DNA of 64,000 nucleotides from Paenibacillus sp. (GTDB lineage: Bacteria > Bacillota > Bacilli > Paenibacillales > YIM-B00363), in NCBI RefSeq assembly GCF_035645195.1, contig NZ_DASQNA010000038.1:1-64000 (forward strand), in the 5' to 3' direction. Numbering within the stretch: position 1 is the first letter of the stretch; each line of letters opens with the position of its first letter. Shown here piece by piece: positions 31,868 to 42,968 of the stretch. The notes below the pieces were generated by a model that was not told the origin of the DNA, searched no databases, and saw only the letters and a list, made by a program, of their open reading frames with translations. The position numbers and the translations under genes are program-made.

Positions 31868-33157
31868 ATGAAGGGTAGGCAGTCCAAGGTGTTGCTGATG
31901 ATCGTAAGCGCAATGTTGGTGCTCGCCGCGTGCGCTTCGGGGACTTCGACGACGACGGAAGCCCCGGCGGAAACGAGCGGTTCGGGATCGGCGCCGGCGA
32001 GCGGAGGGGAAGCGGCCCCGGCGGAAGAAGCCGAAGGCGATACGATTAAAGTAGGCATCCTGCACAGCTTGAGCGGCACGATGGCGATCAGCGAGGTGTC
32101 GGTCCACGACGCGGAATTGCTTGCGATCAAGGAAATCAACGAGAACGGCGGCGTGCTCGGCAAGCAAATCGAGCCGATCATCGAGGACGGCGCGTCCGAT
32201 TGGCCGACGTTCGCCGAGAAGGCGAGGAAGCTGATCTCGAGCGATCAGGTCGCGACGGTGTTCGGCGGATGGACTTCGGCGAGCCGGAAGGCGATGCTGC
32301 CGGTGTTCGAGGAATTGAACGGACTGCTGTGGTACCCGGTGCAATACGAGGGGCTGGAGCAGTCGCCGAACATCATGTACACGGGGGCGACGACGAATCA
32401 GCAGATCGTGCCGTCCGTGACGTGGCTGCTCGAAAATCGGGGGAAAACGTTCTTCCTGCTCGGTTCCGATTACGTGTTCCCGCGTACGGCGAACAAGATC
32501 ATCAAGGCGCAGCTTGAAGCCGAAGGCGGTACGGTCGTCGGCGAAGAGTATACGCCGCTCGGGCACACCGACTACAGCACGATCATCAGCAAAATTCAAG
32601 CGGCCAACCCGGATATCGTATATAACACGCTGAACGGCGACAGCAACGTCGCGTTCTTCAAGCAGCTGAAGGATGCGGGCATCGGTCCGGACAAGATGAC
32701 GACGCTGTCCGTATCGGTCGCCGAAGAAGAGGTTCGAGGCATCGGTCCCGACGTGCTCGCGGGGCATCTAACGGCATGGAACTACTACCAAACGACGGAA
32801 ACAGAGGCGAACAAGAAATTCGTCGAGGCGTATAAGGCGGCTTACGGCGCGGATCGCGTCACCAGCGACCCTGCGGAAGCGGGATACATCGCAGTATACT
32901 TATGGGCGGCCGCCGTCGAGAAAGCGGGCACGACCGACGTCGACGCGGTGAAGGCCGCGGCGGCGGGACTGACGCTGGAGGCCCCGGGCGGACTCGTGAC
33001 GGTGGACGGCGAAACGCAGCACATTCATAAAACGGTTCGCATCGGCGAGGTGCAGGCCGACGGCATGATCAAAGAATTGTACAGCACGCCGGAGCCGGTG
33101 AAGCCGGATCCGTACCTCAAGGGCTACGAATGGGCTTCGGGACTTAGCGAGCAGTAA
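31868..33157 (+). CDS. urtA: urea ABC transporter substrate-binding lipoprotein UrtA
   Basis: A 429-residue periplasmic-binding protein type I of the UrtA/AmiC-like family. Signal peptide with lipobox LAACASG (Cys about 20), acidic/Ala-rich linker, then [86 protein letters not shown] and [12 protein letters not shown], all hallmarks of UrtA. It captures urea (or short amides) outside the membrane. ATG 31868 follows AGGGGAG. First gene of the operon. Confidence 0.95.
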   Translation: MKGRQSKVLLMIVSAMLVLAACASGTSTTTEAPAETSGSGSAPASGGEAAPAEEAEGDTIKVGILHSLSGTMAISEVSVHDAELLAIKEINENGGVLGKQIEPIIEDGASDWPTFAEKARKLISSDQVATVFGGWTSASRKAMLPVFEELNGLLWYPVQYEGLEQSPNIMYTGATTNQQIVPSVTWLLENRGKTFFLLGSDYVFPRTANKIIKAQLEAEGGTVVGEEYTPLGHTDYSTIISKIQAANPDIVYNTLNGDSNVAFFKQLKDAGIGPDKMTTLSVSVAEEEVRGIGPDVLAGHLTAWNYYQTTETEANKKFVEAYKAAYGADRVTSDPAEAGYIAVYLWAAAVEKAGTTDVDAVKAAAAGLTLEAPGGLVTVDGETQHIHKTVRIGEVQADGMIKELYSTPEPVKPDPYLKGYEWASGLSEQ

Positions 33158-33173
33158 GCTCGGACGATTGGTC

Positions 33174-33199
33174 AAGGCGGCGGGCTCCCGCCGCCTTTC
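33174..33199 (+). terminator. GC-rich hairpin between urtA and urtB
   Basis: AAGGCGGCGGG pairs with CCCGCCGCCTT in a perfect stem, followed by TCTTG rather than a long T run. It probably causes partial termination or protects the urtA 3' end, giving excess binding protein over permease, a common arrangement in ABC operons. Confidence 0.7.
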
Positions 33200-33226
33200 T
33201 TGTCCGGAAGCCAAAGGAGGGAAAGC

Positions 33227-34135
33227 ATGGTCTGGCTGCTTCAATTGTTCAACGGCGTCAGCGTAAGCTCCATCTTGCTGCTGGTCGCGCTCGGCCTCGC
33301 CGTCACGTTCGGGCTCATGAACGTCATCAACATGGCGCACGGGGAGCTTATTATGATCGGCGCGTATACCGCCTACGTCGTGCAGAACGCGTTCATCGCC
33401 TTTATGCCGAAATCGGGCTTCGACTGGTATTTCGTCGCGGCGCTGCCGCTGTCGTTCGCCTTCGCCGCTTTCGTCGGCTGGTTGATGGAGGTCGGCCTCA
33501 TCCGCTTTTTGTACGGCAGGCCGCTTGACAGCCTCCTTGCGACGTGGGGCGTCGGCATGATTTTGCAGCAAGCCGCGCGCAGCGTGTTCGGCGCTCCGAA
33601 CGTGGCGGTGACGAGTCCGTCCTGGCTGAACGGGGGGCTCGACATCGGATCCGGCCTCGTTCTTACGTATAAGCGGCTGTTCATTATCGCGCTGGTCGTC
33701 GCGGTGCTCGCGGCGATGTATGTGTACATTTACCGTTCGCGGGCCGGGCGCAATATGCGGGCCGTGATGCAAAACCGCGAGATGGCGGCTTGCCTCGGCG
33801 TGTCGACGCGGCGCGTCGACTCCGCCTCGTTCGCCATCGGCGCGGGCATCGCCGGCGTCGCCGGCTGCGCCTTGACGCTCCTCGGCCCGATCGGACCGTC
33901 GTTAGGCACGTACTACATCGTGGACGCGTTCATGGTCGTCGTGCTCGGCGGCGTCGGCAAGCTGGTCGGCACGGTCGTCGGCGCGCTCGGGATCGGGGTG
34001 ACGAGCACGCTGTTCGAATCGTGGACGACGGCGTCGATCGGCAAGGTGCTCGTATTCGCGCTTGTCGTAGCGTTCTTGCAGTGGCGGCCCCGAGGCTTCG
34101 CGGCGTTGAAAACGCGGGCGCTCGACGGGCAATAA
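33227..34135 (+). CDS. urtB: urea ABC transporter permease UrtB
   Basis: A 302-residue LivH-type permease with about eight hydrophobic helices. [38 protein letters not shown] is the conserved N-terminal part, [19 protein letters not shown] the cytoplasmic EAA-like loop, and [21 protein letters not shown] the C-terminal motif. GGAGGGAAAGC precedes ATG 33227. With UrtC it forms the transmembrane channel of the urea importer. Confidence 0.93.
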   Translation: MVWLLQLFNGVSVSSILLLVALGLAVTFGLMNVINMAHGELIMIGAYTAYVVQNAFIAFMPKSGFDWYFVAALPLSFAFAAFVGWLMEVGLIRFLYGRPLDSLLATWGVGMILQQAARSVFGAPNVAVTSPSWLNGGLDIGSGLVLTYKRLFIIALVVAVLAAMYVYIYRSRAGRNMRAVMQNREMAACLGVSTRRVDSASFAIGAGIAGVAGCALTLLGPIGPSLGTYYIVDAFMVVVLGGVGKLVGTVVGALGIGVTSTLFESWTTASIGKVLVFALVVAFLQWRPRGFAALKTRALDGQ

Positions 34136-34147
34136 GGAGGGACAACG

Positions 34148-35254
34148 ATGCTTGGTTTGCAAAGATCGATTCCGAAGCCGTGGCTGCTGGCGGGATACGC
34201 CGTCGCCGTCGCGCTGCTGCTGCTCGCCCCGATGTTTTTGTCCGATTTTCGCCTGAATTTGCTTTCCAAATTTTTAGCGTTCGCCATTTTGGCGCTCGGG
34301 TTGGATTTGCTTTGGGGATATACCGGCATTCTTAGTTTGGGGCAGGGCGTCTTTTTCGGACTAGGGGCTTACTGCATGGCGATGTATTTGAAGCTGGAGT
34401 CGACGGGGGGCAAACTTCCCGATTTTATGAGCTGGAGCGGCTTGGAGCGGCTGCCGCTGTATTGGGTGCCGTTCGGCAGCTTCGGTTTCGCCGTCGCGGC
34501 GGCGATCGCGGTGCCGGCGCTGCTGGCGTTCGCGCTCGGCTGGTTTACGTTCCGCAATCGGGTGCGCGGCGTCTATTTTACGATTTTGACCCAAGCGCTC
34601 GTCATGATCGTCGTCACGCTGTTCGTCGGCCAGCAGGGGTTCACGGGCGGCACGAACGGAATCACGTCGTTCAAAACGGTGCTCGGGCACTCCTTGGCGG
34701 ATCCGAATGTGAAGTTGTTCTTGTACTACGTTACGGCTGCGGCGTTGGTCGCCGGGTTCGTCCTGTGCCGTTGGCTCATCTCGACGCGGCTCGGCAGGGT
34801 GCTGGAAGCGATTCGCGACGGGGAAAACCGGGTTCGATTCTTCGGATACAACCCGGCCGTGTTCCAATCGTTCGCCTTCGCCCTCTCCGGCGCGTTCGCG
34901 GGGCTCGCCGGCATGCTGTTCGTCTTTCACGTCGGCATCATTTCGCCGTCGATGATGGGCATCGTGCCTTCGATCGAAATGGTGCTGTGGGTCGCCGCAG
35001 GCGGGCGCGGCACGTTGATCGGCGCCGTCGTAGGGACGCTGGCGCTCAATTGGGCGAAAAGCTTGATCAGCGAGGCGTATCCGGCCGTGTGGCTCATTTT
35101 CCTAGGGGCGCTGTTTATCGTCGTCGTGGTCCTGTTGCCGAAAGGGTTGATCGGATTGTTCTCATCGGTCGTCGGCGCCATTCGCGGAAGGAGGAAAACG
35201 GATGGAAGAGCAAGCTATCGTGCTGTCCTGCCGGAAGGTAAGCGTCAGCTTTGA
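34148..35254 (+). CDS. urtC: urea ABC transporter permease UrtC
   Basis: A 368-residue LivM-type permease. [95 protein letters not shown] and [21 protein letters not shown] are conserved. It starts 12 bp after urtB behind AAGGAGG and its last 53 bp overlap urtD in another frame. Confidence 0.93.
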   Translation: MLGLQRSIPKPWLLAGYAVAVALLLLAPMFLSDFRLNLLSKFLAFAILALGLDLLWGYTGILSLGQGVFFGLGAYCMAMYLKLESTGGKLPDFMSWSGLERLPLYWVPFGSFGFAVAAAIAVPALLAFALGWFTFRNRVRGVYFTILTQALVMIVVTLFVGQQGFTGGTNGITSFKTVLGHSLADPNVKLFLYYVTAAALVAGFVLCRWLISTRLGRVLEAIRDGENRVRFFGYNPAVFQSFAFALSGAFAGLAGMLFVFHVGIISPSMMGIVPSIEMVLWVAAGGRGTLIGAVVGTLALNWAKSLISEAYPAVWLIFLGALFIVVVVLLPKGLIGLFSSVVGAIRGRRKTDGRASYRAVLPEGKRQL

Positions 35255-35966
35255 CGGGTTTTACGCGCTGCGCGAGATGGATTTTACGCTGCGCCGCGGC
35301 GAGCTCAGGTTCCTGATCGGGCCGAACGGCGCCGGGAAAACGACGATGCTGGACGCGATCTGCGGGAAGGTCAAGCCGAAGAGCGGCAGCGTGACGTTCT
35401 TTCGCGACGGCGCGGCGACGGAGCTGACGAAACTGAAGGAGCACAGCATCGCGGCATGCGGCATCGGGCGCAAGTTTCAGGCGCCTTCGGTGTTTTCCGC
35501 GCTGACGGTTCGGGCCAACATGGAGATCGCGCTGAAGCAAAAACGGACCGTGTTCGCGCTCTTGTTCGCCAAGATGGACGAGGGGGCGGAACGGCGCATC
35601 CGCGATACGCTGGCAATGGTAGGGCTGCTGGAAAAGGCGGAGTGGAAAGCGGGCGCCCTGTCGCACGGGGAGAAGCAGTGGCTCGAGATCGGCATGATTT
35701 TGCTCTCCGAGCCGCAGGTCATGCTGCTCGACGAGCCCGTCGCCGGCATGACCGACGAGGAGACGGAGAAAACCGGGCATCTGCTCCGGCGCATCATCGA
35801 AGATCGGAGCGTCGTCGTCGTGGAACACGATATGGACTTCGTGCGGCGCTTCTCCTCCAAGGTGACGGTCATGCACGAGGGCTCTCTCCTGACGGAAGGA
35901 ACGATGGCCGAGGTGCAAAGCGACGAGAAGGTCGCCGAGGTGTACTTAGGAAAAATCGCGGGGTGA
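35202..35966 (+). CDS. urtD: urea ABC transporter ATPase UrtD
   Basis: A 254-residue LivG-type ATPase: Walker [11 protein letters not shown] (about 45), Q-loop [12 protein letters not shown], signature [15 protein letters not shown] (the SHGEKQ form typical of UrtD), Walker [12 protein letters not shown] and switch His [17 protein letters not shown] precedes the ATG, which lies inside urtC, so translation is coupled. Confidence 0.94.
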   Translation: MEEQAIVLSCRKVSVSFDGFYALREMDFTLRRGELRFLIGPNGAGKTTMLDAICGKVKPKSGSVTFFRDGAATELTKLKEHSIAACGIGRKFQAPSVFSALTVRANMEIALKQKRTVFALLFAKMDEGAERRIRDTLAMVGLLEKAEWKAGALSHGEKQWLEIGMILLSEPQVMLLDEPVAGMTDEETEKTGHLLRRIIEDRSVVVVEHDMDFVRRFSSKVTVMHEGSLLTEGTMAEVQSDEKVAEVYLGKIAG

Positions 35967-35973
35967 TGCAGTC

Positions 35974-36672
35974 GTGTTGACAATAAGCGGCTTGGAGTCG
36001 GGATACGGGGAAAGCATGGTCGTGCGCGACGTCGGCTTCGCGCTTCGCCCGGGGCGCGTGACGTGCTTGATGGGGCGTAACGGCGTCGGCAAGACGACGC
36101 TGCTGAAAACGATCATGGGCGTCATTCGGGCGAAACGCGGGTCCATCCGCTTGGAGGACAAAGAGCTGCTCGGCGAGCCGCCGGCGCTTCGGGCCCGCGG
36201 CGGCATCGGTTACGTTCCGCAAGGGCGCGAAATTTTCCCGCAATTGACGGTGGAGGAGAACGTGCTGCTCGGATTGGAAGCGAGGCCGAAGCTCGGAAAG
36301 AGGGCTGTCGTTCCGAAAGCGATCTACGAACGGTTTCCGGTGCTCTACGACATGCGGGGGCGGCGCGGCGGCGATTTGAGCGGCGGGCAGCAGCAGCAGC
36401 TGGCGTTTGCGCGCGCGCTCGTGTCGGAACCGAAGCTGCTGCTGCTCGACGAGCCGACGGAAGGCATTCAGCCGAACATCGTGCAGGAGATCGGCAGGCT
36501 GCTCGGGGAACTGCGGTCGGAGGGCATCGGCATGCTGCTCGTCGAGCAAAGCATCGCGTTCGCGCGGGAAACCGCCGACGAGTTCTTGGTGCTCGACAAA
36601 GGAGTGATCGTTGCGCAGGGCGGCATCGAAGAGCTGGACGAAAGCATTATTCATCGACATCTGACGGTTTAG
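35974..36672 (+). CDS. urtE: urea ABC transporter ATPase UrtE
   Basis: A 232-residue LivF-type ATPase: Walker [34 protein letters not shown], signature [15 protein letters not shown], Walker [17 protein letters not shown], switch LVEQSI. The GTG start at 35974 is immediately followed by TTG. It lies 7 bp after urtD and 11 bp before ureA, tying urea uptake to urea hydrolysis. Confidence 0.94.
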   Translation: MLTISGLESGYGESMVVRDVGFALRPGRVTCLMGRNGVGKTTLLKTIMGVIRAKRGSIRLEDKELLGEPPALRARGGIGYVPQGREIFPQLTVEENVLLGLEARPKLGKRAVVPKAIYERFPVLYDMRGRRGGDLSGGQQQQLAFARALVSEPKLLLLDEPTEGIQPNIVQEIGRLLGELRSEGIGMLLVEQSIAFARETADEFLVLDKGVIVAQGGIEELDESIIHRHLTV

Positions 36673-36683
36673 GAGTGTTCGGC

Positions 36684-36986
36684 ATGTATTTAACGGAGCG
36701 GGAAAAAGAGAAGCTGCTCGTGACGGTGGCAGCGGACGTCGCTCGGCGCAGGCTGCAGCGCGGCGTGAAGCTGAACGTGCCGGAGGCGACGGCGCTCATC
36801 ACCTCGGAGCTGCTCGAGGGGGCCCGGGACGGTCTCACCGTCGCACAGCTGATGCAGCTCGGCACGAAGGTGCTGACGCGCGAGCAAGTGATGGAGGGCG
36901 TGCCGGAAATGGTGCACGAGGTGCAGGTGGAAGCGACGTTCCCGGACGGAACGAAGCTGGTAACGGTGCATGATCCGATCCGATAG
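36684..36986 (+). CDS. ureA: urease subunit gamma UreA
   Basis: A 100-residue urease gamma chain, exactly the family length: [82 protein letters not shown]. Start ATG 36684 after AGGAG. Forms the (UreABC)3 core with UreB and UreC. Confidence 0.96.
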   Translation: MYLTEREKEKLLVTVAADVARRRLQRGVKLNVPEATALITSELLEGARDGLTVAQLMQLGTKVLTREQVMEGVPEMVHEVQVEATFPDGTKLVTVHDPIR

Positions 36987-37002
36987 CGAAGGGGGCGACC
37001 GA

Positions 37003-37377
37003 ATGATGATTCCCGGGGAAATACGGGCCGCGGCGGGGGAAATCGAGCTTAGCGCCGGCAGGCCGACGGCGGACGTGAAGGTCGTGAATACCGGAGACCG
37101 GCCGGTGCAGGTCGGCTCGCACGCGCACTTCTTTGAAGTGAACCGCGCGCTGCTGTTCGACCGGCTGCAGGCGTACGGCATGCGGCTGCATATCCCGTCC
37201 GGCACGGCCGTTCGGTTCGAGCCGGGCGAGGAGAAGCGGGTGACGCTCGTCGCGCTCGGCGGTGCGAAGCTCGCGTACGGCATGAGCGGCATCGCTTCGG
37301 GTTCCGCAATCGCGGGCGAGCCGGTGCCGGAGGATGTCAAGGCAAGGCTGGAAGCGTGGGAGGGGAACGGCAAGTGA
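37003..37377 (+). CDS. ureB: urease subunit beta UreB
   Basis: A 124-residue beta chain: [69 protein letters not shown]. The ATG at 37003 (or 37006) follows GGGGGCG; an earlier ATG at 36970 lies inside ureA and has no site. Its TGA overlaps the GTG of ureC. Confidence 0.96.
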   Translation: MMIPGEIRAAAGEIELSAGRPTADVKVVNTGDRPVQVGSHAHFFEVNRALLFDRLQAYGMRLHIPSGTAVRFEPGEEKRVTLVALGGAKLAYGMSGIASGSAIAGEPVPEDVKARLEAWEGNGK

Positions 37378-39098
37378 CGAGAATGAAGCGGTCCGCCTAC
37401 GCGAACATGTTCGGTCCGACCGTAGGGGATGCCGTCCGTTTGGCGGATACGGAGCTGTGGGCGGTCATCGAGAAGGACTATACCGTATATGGGGATGAAA
37501 TCAAGTTCGGGGGCGGCAAAACGATCCGCGACGGCATGGGCCAGTCGAGCCGCGCGACGCGCGAGCGCGACGGCGTGCTGGACACGGTCATCACGAATGC
37601 GACGATTATCGATCACTGGGGCATCGTGAAGGGCGACATCGGCATTCGCGACGGACTCATCGTCGGCGTCGGAAAAGCCGGCAACCCCGACATTATGGAC
37701 GGGGTCGATCCGCGGCTGATCGTCGGCGCTTCGACGGAGGTCATCGCCGGCGAAGGCAAAATCGTGACGGCGGGCGGCATCGACAGCCATATTCATTTTA
37801 TTTGTCCGCAGCAGATCGGCGAGGCGCTCGCGTCGGGCGTCACGACGATGCTCGGCGGCGGCACCGGGCCCGCGACGGGCACGAACGCGACGACGGTAAC
37901 GCCGGGCGCTTGGCATATGCGCCGGATGCTGGAGGCGGCCGAAGCGTTCCCGATGAACCTCGGCTTCCTCGGGAAGGGCAATGCTTCGTTCGAGGAGCCG
38001 CTGCGGGAGCAAATCGAGGCGGGCGCGATCGGGCTGAAGCTGCATGAGGATTGGGGCACGACGCCGGCGGCGATCGATGCATGTCTTAAAGTCGCCGACG
38101 CCTACGACGTGCAGGTGGCGATCCATACGGACACGCTGAACGAGTCAGGCTTCGTCGAAGATACGATCGCGGCGATCGCCGGGCGCACGATCCACACCTA
38201 TCATACAGAAGGCGCCGGCGGCGGCCACGCGCCGGACATTATCAAAATCGCTTCGCTGTCGAACGTGCTGCCGTCGTCGACGAATCCGACGCGGCCGTTC
38301 ACGATCAATACGATCGAGGAGCATCTCGACATGCTGATGGTATGCCATCACCTCGACGCTTCGATTCCCGAGGACGTGGCGTTCGCGGATTCCCGCATAC
38401 GCCCGGAGACGATCGCGGCCGAGGATATGCTGCACGACCGCGGCGTGTTCAGCATGATCTCGTCCGATTCGCAGGCGATGGGGCGCGTCGGCGAGGTCAT
38501 TATCCGCACGTGGCAGACGGCCGACAAGATGAAGAAGCAGTTCGGACCGCTGACGGAACTTGGCGACGCCGAGGGGAACGACAACGGGCGAATTAAGCGA
38601 TACGTCGCGAAATATACGATCAACCCGGCGATCGCGCACGGCATGTCGCATCTGATCGGCTCGATCGAGCCGGGCAAGTTCGCGGATTTGGTGCTGTGGA
38701 GCCCGACGTATTTCGGCGTGAAGCCGGATATGGTGCTGAAGGGCGGCGGCATCGCTTGGGCGCAGATGGGCGATCCGAACGCGTCCATTCCGACGCCGCA
38801 GCCGGTGTGGGGGCGTCCGATGTTCGGCGCGTTCGGGAAGATGCGGTACGCGACGAGCATCACGTTCGTGTCGCAGGCGGCGTACGACGCCGGGGTGGAT
38901 CGCGAGCTCGGGCTGCAAAAGCGCGTCGAGCCGGTGAAGCGGTGCCGCGACGTCACGAAGGCGGACATGATTCATAACGGGGCGACGCCGGTCATCGAGG
39001 TGAACCCGGAGACATACGAGGTTCGGGTCGACGGCGAGCATCTGACGTGCGAGCCGGCGGAGACGCTGCCGATGGCGCAGCGGTATTTCTTGTTTTGA
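37374..39098 (+). CDS. ureC: urease subunit alpha UreC
   Basis: A 574-residue nickel amidohydrolase catalytic chain. Ni ligands H139 and H141 (SHIHF), the carbamylated K222 and H224 (LKLHEDWG), His in [15 protein letters not shown], catalytic His in MVCHHLD and Asp in SSDSQAMGR are all present. The GTG at 37374 is chosen over ATG 37383 because GGAGGGG lies 9 nt upstream and it overlaps the ureB stop. It hydrolyses urea to ammonia and carbamate. Confidence 0.96.
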   Translation: MTRMKRSAYANMFGPTVGDAVRLADTELWAVIEKDYTVYGDEIKFGGGKTIRDGMGQSSRATRERDGVLDTVITNATIIDHWGIVKGDIGIRDGLIVGVGKAGNPDIMDGVDPRLIVGASTEVIAGEGKIVTAGGIDSHIHFICPQQIGEALASGVTTMLGGGTGPATGTNATTVTPGAWHMRRMLEAAEAFPMNLGFLGKGNASFEEPLREQIEAGAIGLKLHEDWGTTPAAIDACLKVADAYDVQVAIHTDTLNESGFVEDTIAAIAGRTIHTYHTEGAGGGHAPDIIKIASLSNVLPSSTNPTRPFTINTIEEHLDMLMVCHHLDASIPEDVAFADSRIRPETIAAEDMLHDRGVFSMISSDSQAMGRVGEVIIRTWQTADKMKKQFGPLTELGDAEGNDNGRIKRYVAKYTINPAIAHGMSHLIGSIEPGKFADLVLWSPTYFGVKPDMVLKGGGIAWAQMGDPNASIPTPQPVWGRPMFGAFGKMRYATSITFVSQAAYDAGVDRELGLQKRVEPVKRCRDVTKADMIHNGATPVIEVNPETYEVRVDGEHLTCEPAETLPMAQRYFLF

Positions 39099-39778
39099 GC
39101 CGCTGGGCGTTCGCGCAGCTGCTCGATTCGGCGCTGCCGGTCGGCGCCTTCAGCCACTCGTTCGGCCTCGAGACGGCCGTGCAGGAGGGCGTCGTCGGGG
39201 CGAAGGCCGACGTCGCGGAGTATATCGCCGCGATGCTGCGGCACGTCTGGGCGCCGATGGACGCGGCCGCGGTGAAGGCCGTCTACCGGTACGGCGCGCG
39301 CGACGGCGATTGGGACCGCGTCTGGGCGCTCGACGAGCGGCTGCATGCGTCGCGCCTCGCGGCCGAGTCGCGGGACGGCGTGCTGAAGATGGGGCGGCGG
39401 CTGCTGAAGCTCGGCGCGGCGATGCATCCGGCGCTCGATTGGGCGCCGCTGGAGCGGGCGGTGTCTTCCGGCGCGTGCCCGGGGACGCATCCGACGGTGC
39501 ATGGGTACGCCGCGCATCTGCTCGGCGTGAGCGAGGACGAGGCGGCGGAAGGGTATTTGTACGCCTGCGCGACGCTGGCGGTCAATACGGCGCTGCGGCT
39601 CATGCCGATCGGGCAGACGGAGGCGCAGGCGCTGCTCGCGTCGCTGCTGCCGCGGATCGGCGAGGCGTGGGCCGCCGTCGCGCCGATCGAGCCGGAGGCG
39701 TTTTATTCGGCGGCGCCGGCGATGGACGGGTACATGATGCGCCACGAGGGGCTGTACAGCCGGTTGTTTATGTCGTGA
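39095..39778 (+). CDS. ureF: urease accessory protein UreF
   Basis: A 227-residue Ure[27 protein letters not shown] near the N terminus, [51 protein letters not shown]. The TTG at 39095 overlaps the ureC TGA (TTGA); no strong ribosome binding site, so expression probably relies on coupling. In most Bacillales ureE sits between ureC and ureF; here it is missing. Confidence 0.9.
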   Translation: MSRWAFAQLLDSALPVGAFSHSFGLETAVQEGVVGAKADVAEYIAAMLRHVWAPMDAAAVKAVYRYGARDGDWDRVWALDERLHASRLAAESRDGVLKMGRRLLKLGAAMHPALDWAPLERAVSSGACPGTHPTVHGYAAHLLGVSEDEAAEGYLYACATLAVNTALRLMPIGQTEAQALLASLLPRIGEAWAAVAPIEPEAFYSAAPAMDGYMMRHEGLYSRLFMS

Positions 39779-39854
39779 GGGTTGAGGGAAAGGCTGCGGA
39801 AACCCGCGGCGGCGTTTGCGTTTGCGAGGAACCATTTTCAAGGAGGAATTCCCT

Positions 39855-40526
39855 ATGTGTCAAGGAGCGAATCATCACCATCATCCGGAGTGGGCGCCGA
39901 CGGCGGTCGCGACGGCGCGGCCGCTGCGCATCGGCATCGGCGGACCGGTCGGATCGGGCAAGACGGCGCTCGTCGAGCAGCTCGCTCGTCGGTTGAAAGA
40001 TAAATACGACCTTGCGGTCATCACGAACGATATTTATACGAAGGAAGACGCGCGCATCTTGGCTAGAACCGAGGTGCTGCCGGAAGAGCGCATCGTCGGC
40101 GTGGAGACGGGCGGCTGCCCGCATACGGCGATTCGGGAGGACGCGTCGATGAACTTCGAGGCGATTGTTGAGCTGACGGAGCGGTTTCCGAAGCTCGAGA
40201 TGATTTTCATCGAAAGCGGCGGAGACAATTTGGCGGCGGCGTTCTCGCCGGAGCTGGTCGATCGGTTCATTTACATCATCGACGTGGCGCAAGGGGAGAA
40301 AATTCCGCGCAAAGGCGGGCCGGGCATTATGCGTTCGGACTACCTCGTCATTAACAAAATCGACCTCGCGCCGCACGTGCGCGCCAGCCTGCAGGTGATG
40401 GAAGAGGATACGATCCGGATGCGCGGGGATCGGCCGTATACGTTCACGAATATGTTCAGCGGCGAGGGACTCGACCAGCTCGTGCAATGGGTGGAGCGTC
40501 AGTACGAGGATGCTGCGCGCGCCTGA
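39855..40526 (+). CDS. ureG: urease accessory GTPase UreG
   Basis: A 223-residue SIMIBI GTPase: P-loop [29 protein letters not shown], metal-binding [16 protein letters not shown] (CPH motif), [17 protein letters not shown], and NKIDLAPHV for guanine recognition. A short His-rich N terminus ([10 protein letters not shown]) may store nickel and partly compensate for the absent UreE. AAGGAGG precedes ATG 39855. Confidence 0.95.
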   Translation: MCQGANHHHHPEWAPTAVATARPLRIGIGGPVGSGKTALVEQLARRLKDKYDLAVITNDIYTKEDARILARTEVLPEERIVGVETGGCPHTAIREDASMNFEAIVELTERFPKLEMIFIESGGDNLAAAFSPELVDRFIYIIDVAQGEKIPRKGGPGIMRSDYLVINKIDLAPHVRASLQVMEEDTIRMRGDRPYTFTNMFSGEGLDQLVQWVERQYEDAARA

Positions 40527-41382
40527 GCGGCGCGTGGCGGCGCCGGCGATGTCGTCCGAGCTGCGCGCGGCATTCCGGCTGCGCGGCGGACGGACGGCGC
40601 TCGCGGACGCGTATTTCACGTCGCCGCTGAAAGTGAAGCGCACGTTCCCGGTCGGCGAGGGCGGCGCGGCGGTGACGGTCATGGACGTATCGCCGGGGCT
40701 CATGGACGGGGACGTCTACGGCTTGGACTGGACCGTCGGCCCCGGGTGCAGCGTGTACGCGACGACCCAAAGCTACGCCAAGGTGCATCCCGGCCCGCGC
40801 GCCGGCTCCGTCCAGTCGACGACGATCCGCGTCGAAGCGGGCGCCTCGTTCGTGTATGCGCCGCAGCCGGTCATGCTGTACGCGGGGGCGTCGCTTAAGG
40901 CGAGCACCCGCGTGGAGCTGGCGGACGACGCGACGCTGCTGCTGTTCGACGCGATGTGCGCGGGCCGCGTCCATTACGGCGCGGGCGAAGCGTTCCGCTT
41001 CCGGCTGTACGAAGCCGAGGTGGAGGTGCTCGCGCAGGGGCGGCTCGCCGCGTACGGGCGGCAGCGATTCGCTCCGGCGGAGCAGACGCTCGGCGCGATC
41101 GGCGCGTTCGAGCGCGATACGCATGCCGGGACGCTGTACGCGTTCGGCCCGTCCGCTTCGCGGGACGCGGTCGAGGCGCTGCGACCCGTCGCGGATCGCG
41201 CCGCGGGCGTTCGCTGCGGCGTCAGTCTGCTCGCGCGGTATGGTCTCGCCGCGACGGCGGTCGGGCGGAGCGCGTGGGAGGTGCAGGCGGCGCTCGAGTC
41301 GATTGGGCGCGCCTTCGCGGCTTATGCGGCGGAGCGTGCGCCCCGCGGGTGCGCGCCGATCGTTTGGCCTGAGGAAGCGTAA
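40510..41382 (+). CDS. ureD: urease accessory protein UreD (UreH)
   Basis: A 290-residue UreD scaffold: [94 protein letters not shown]. It overlaps ureG by 17 bp and ends the operon. With UreF and UreG it delivers nickel to apo-urease. Confidence 0.92.
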   Translation: MLRAPERRVAAPAMSSELRAAFRLRGGRTALADAYFTSPLKVKRTFPVGEGGAAVTVMDVSPGLMDGDVYGLDWTVGPGCSVYATTQSYAKVHPGPRAGSVQSTTIRVEAGASFVYAPQPVMLYAGASLKASTRVELADDATLLLFDAMCAGRVHYGAGEAFRFRLYEAEVEVLAQGRLAAYGRQRFAPAEQTLGAIGAFERDTHAGTLYAFGPSASRDAVEALRPVADRAAGVRCGVSLLARYGLAATAVGRSAWEVQAALESIGRAFAAYAAERAPRGCAPIVWPEEA

Positions 41383-41389
41383 GGTTATG

Positions 41390-41440
41390 GCAGGGGGCAA
41401 TGGGGCAGGCAAGCGCTGCTCCATTGCCCCCTGCTTTGGC
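41390..41440 (+). terminator. terminator of the urt-ure operon
   Basis: A long stem GCAGGGGGCAATGG / CCATTGCCCCCTGC extended by GCAG/CTGC, followed by TTTGGCTTTC. Strong hairpin with a short T tail. Confidence 0.8.
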
Positions 41441-41493
41441 TTTCGGTACAATAGGGGCACCTGCTTGTACGGTCGAAGGGAGAGGTGCCGCCG

Positions 41494-42279
41494 ATGCTCA
41501 TTGCACATTCGCACTTAACGGACGATATTTATTACCCGTTCGCGTTGGAGGAGTATTACTGCCGTTCCATGGGAACGGAGGAAGCGGCGTTCGCGCCGTC
41601 CGTCCACGTCTGGCGGCACGAGCGCGCCTTCGTGCTCGGCCTGCGCGACAGCCGGCTGCCGCGGGCGCTCGAGGCGATGGAATGGCTCGAGCGCGAGGAA
41701 GGGTACCGCGTCATGGTGCGCAACTCCGGCGGCGCCGCGGTGCCGCTCGATCTCGGCGTCGTGAACGTGACGCTGCTGCGGCGAAGCGTGCCGGGGCAGC
41801 TCGACATGAACGCGGATTTCCGGCTGATGGCGGGGGTGCTCGCCGAGACGCTGGCGCCGTTCGGCGTCGCGTTCGACACCGGCGAGGTCGAGGGTTCCTA
41901 CTGCCCAGGCGAGTACGATCTGAGCGTGGACGGGCGCAAGTTTTGCGGCTTGGCGCAGCGGCGCTTGCAGCGCGCCTATACGGTGCAGGCGTTCGTCAAC
42001 GCCGAAGGGGATTCGGCCGCGCGCGCGGCGGTCGCGCGCGAGTTTTACCGGCGCGCGGGCGGGCCGGCGCCGGAGGCGGTTCCGGGCGCGCTCGACGTGC
42101 GCCCGCAGGTGATGGGCAGCTTGACCGAGCTGTGCCCGAGCTTCCCCGGCGCGGCCGCTTGGCTCGAAGCGCTGCTGGGGCGCTTCGGGCCGCCGGCCGA
42201 CGTGCCGGCCGAGGCGGCGCGCGCCGCCCGCGACGTCGCCGCCGCGCTGCGCGGGCGCTACGATCCGCGTTTCGCATAG
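41494..42279 (+). CDS. lipL: octanoyl-[GcvH]:protein N-octanoyltransferase LipL-like
   Basis: A 261-residue BPL/LplA/LipB-fold protein. RNSGGAAVPLDLGVVNVTLL is the substrate-binding region; the catalytic Cys is in EGSYCPGEYDLSVDGRKFCGLAQRR, the LipL/LipM-type pattern; C-terminal helices follow. It transfers octanoyl between GcvH and E2 lipoyl domains such as that of PdhC in this window. ATG 41494 is preferred to GTG 41485, which sits on top of the AAGGGAGAGG site. Confidence 0.85.
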   Translation: MLIAHSHLTDDIYYPFALEEYYCRSMGTEEAAFAPSVHVWRHERAFVLGLRDSRLPRALEAMEWLEREEGYRVMVRNSGGAAVPLDLGVVNVTLLRRSVPGQLDMNADFRLMAGVLAETLAPFGVAFDTGEVEGSYCPGEYDLSVDGRKFCGLAQRRLQRAYTVQAFVNAEGDSAARAAVAREFYRRAGGPAPEAVPGALDVRPQVMGSLTELCPSFPGAAAWLEALLGRFGPPADVPAEAARAARDVAAALRGRYDPRFA

Positions 42280-42355
42280 CGCGGCGAATGGTAAAATGTT
42301 CGTATTCATTTATCATAATTAAAAATAAAAAAATCCACTCATCGAGGTGATGCAA

Positions 42356-42640
42356 ATGCCCATCATTCGGCCGATTTCTGATCTCCGTAACAACTTCAAT
42401 CTCATTGCAGAAACTTGTCATAAAGAAGGCGAACCTGTGTTCATAACAAAAAATGGTAGAGATGATTTGGTTGTAATGAGTCACGCGCTTTACGAAAAAC
42501 AACAAACTACAATCGAACTTTACAGAAAATTAGCCGAGGCGGAAAAGGAAAGTGATGATCCAAATACGAACAAAATCAGTCATTCCGAGCTTATAAAGAA
42601 ATTGAGGAGCCGTATGAATGGCGAGCAACGTTCCGATTAA
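42356..42640 (+). CDS. Phd/YefM-type antitoxin
   Basis: A 94-residue protein opening MPIIRPISDLRNNFNLIAETCHKEGEPVFITKNGRDD, VVMSHALYE, the Phd/YefM DNA-binding fold, with a charged C-terminal tail that would wrap a toxin. GAGGTGATG lies upstream. It is visibly AT-rich against the high-GC neighbours, suggesting horizontal gain. The partner toxin gene that overlaps its end is broken, so this is now an orphan antitoxin. Confidence 0.88.
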   Translation: MPIIRPISDLRNNFNLIAETCHKEGEPVFITKNGRDDLVVMSHALYEKQQTTIELYRKLAEAEKESDDPNTNKISHSELIKKLRSRMNGEQRSD

Positions 42641-42924
42641 TTACCTTCCTTCCGCCGAGCAGGATGTATTAGAAATATTCGTATATATTTTGCTTGATAA
42701 TCCTTCTGCAGCGGCAAACTTTATTAGTCAATAGGATGAAAAGGTCTCGTGTCTGTCCCTATTTCCAGAAAGCGGTCACCTCCCTGCTGATCCCCGACTT
42801 AAAAATCTTAATTACAGAATTCTTGTCGTAGGTAATTATCTTGTTTTATTATGTATTCAAAAATAACGAAATAGAAATTCGTAGGGTTCTTCATGGGAAG
42901 AGAAAATACGATTTCTTGTTTTGA
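42618..42924 (+). pseudogene. broken ParE/RelE-type toxin
   Basis: ATG 42618 overlaps the antitoxin end by 23 bp. The frame encodes NYLPSAEQDVLEIFVYILL and NPSAAANFISQ, then an in-frame TAG at 42732-42734, continues as DEKVSCLSLFPESGHLPADPRLKNLNYRILVVGNYL, and needs a shift near 42840 to reach FKNNEIEIRRVLHGKRKYDFLF. This is a clear ParE/RelE-superfamily sequence inactivated by one stop and one frameshift. Confidence 0.87.
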
Positions 42925-42968
42925 CGTTTCATTTTCTTCGGATTTCATAGGAACGCACGGCGTCCCGC

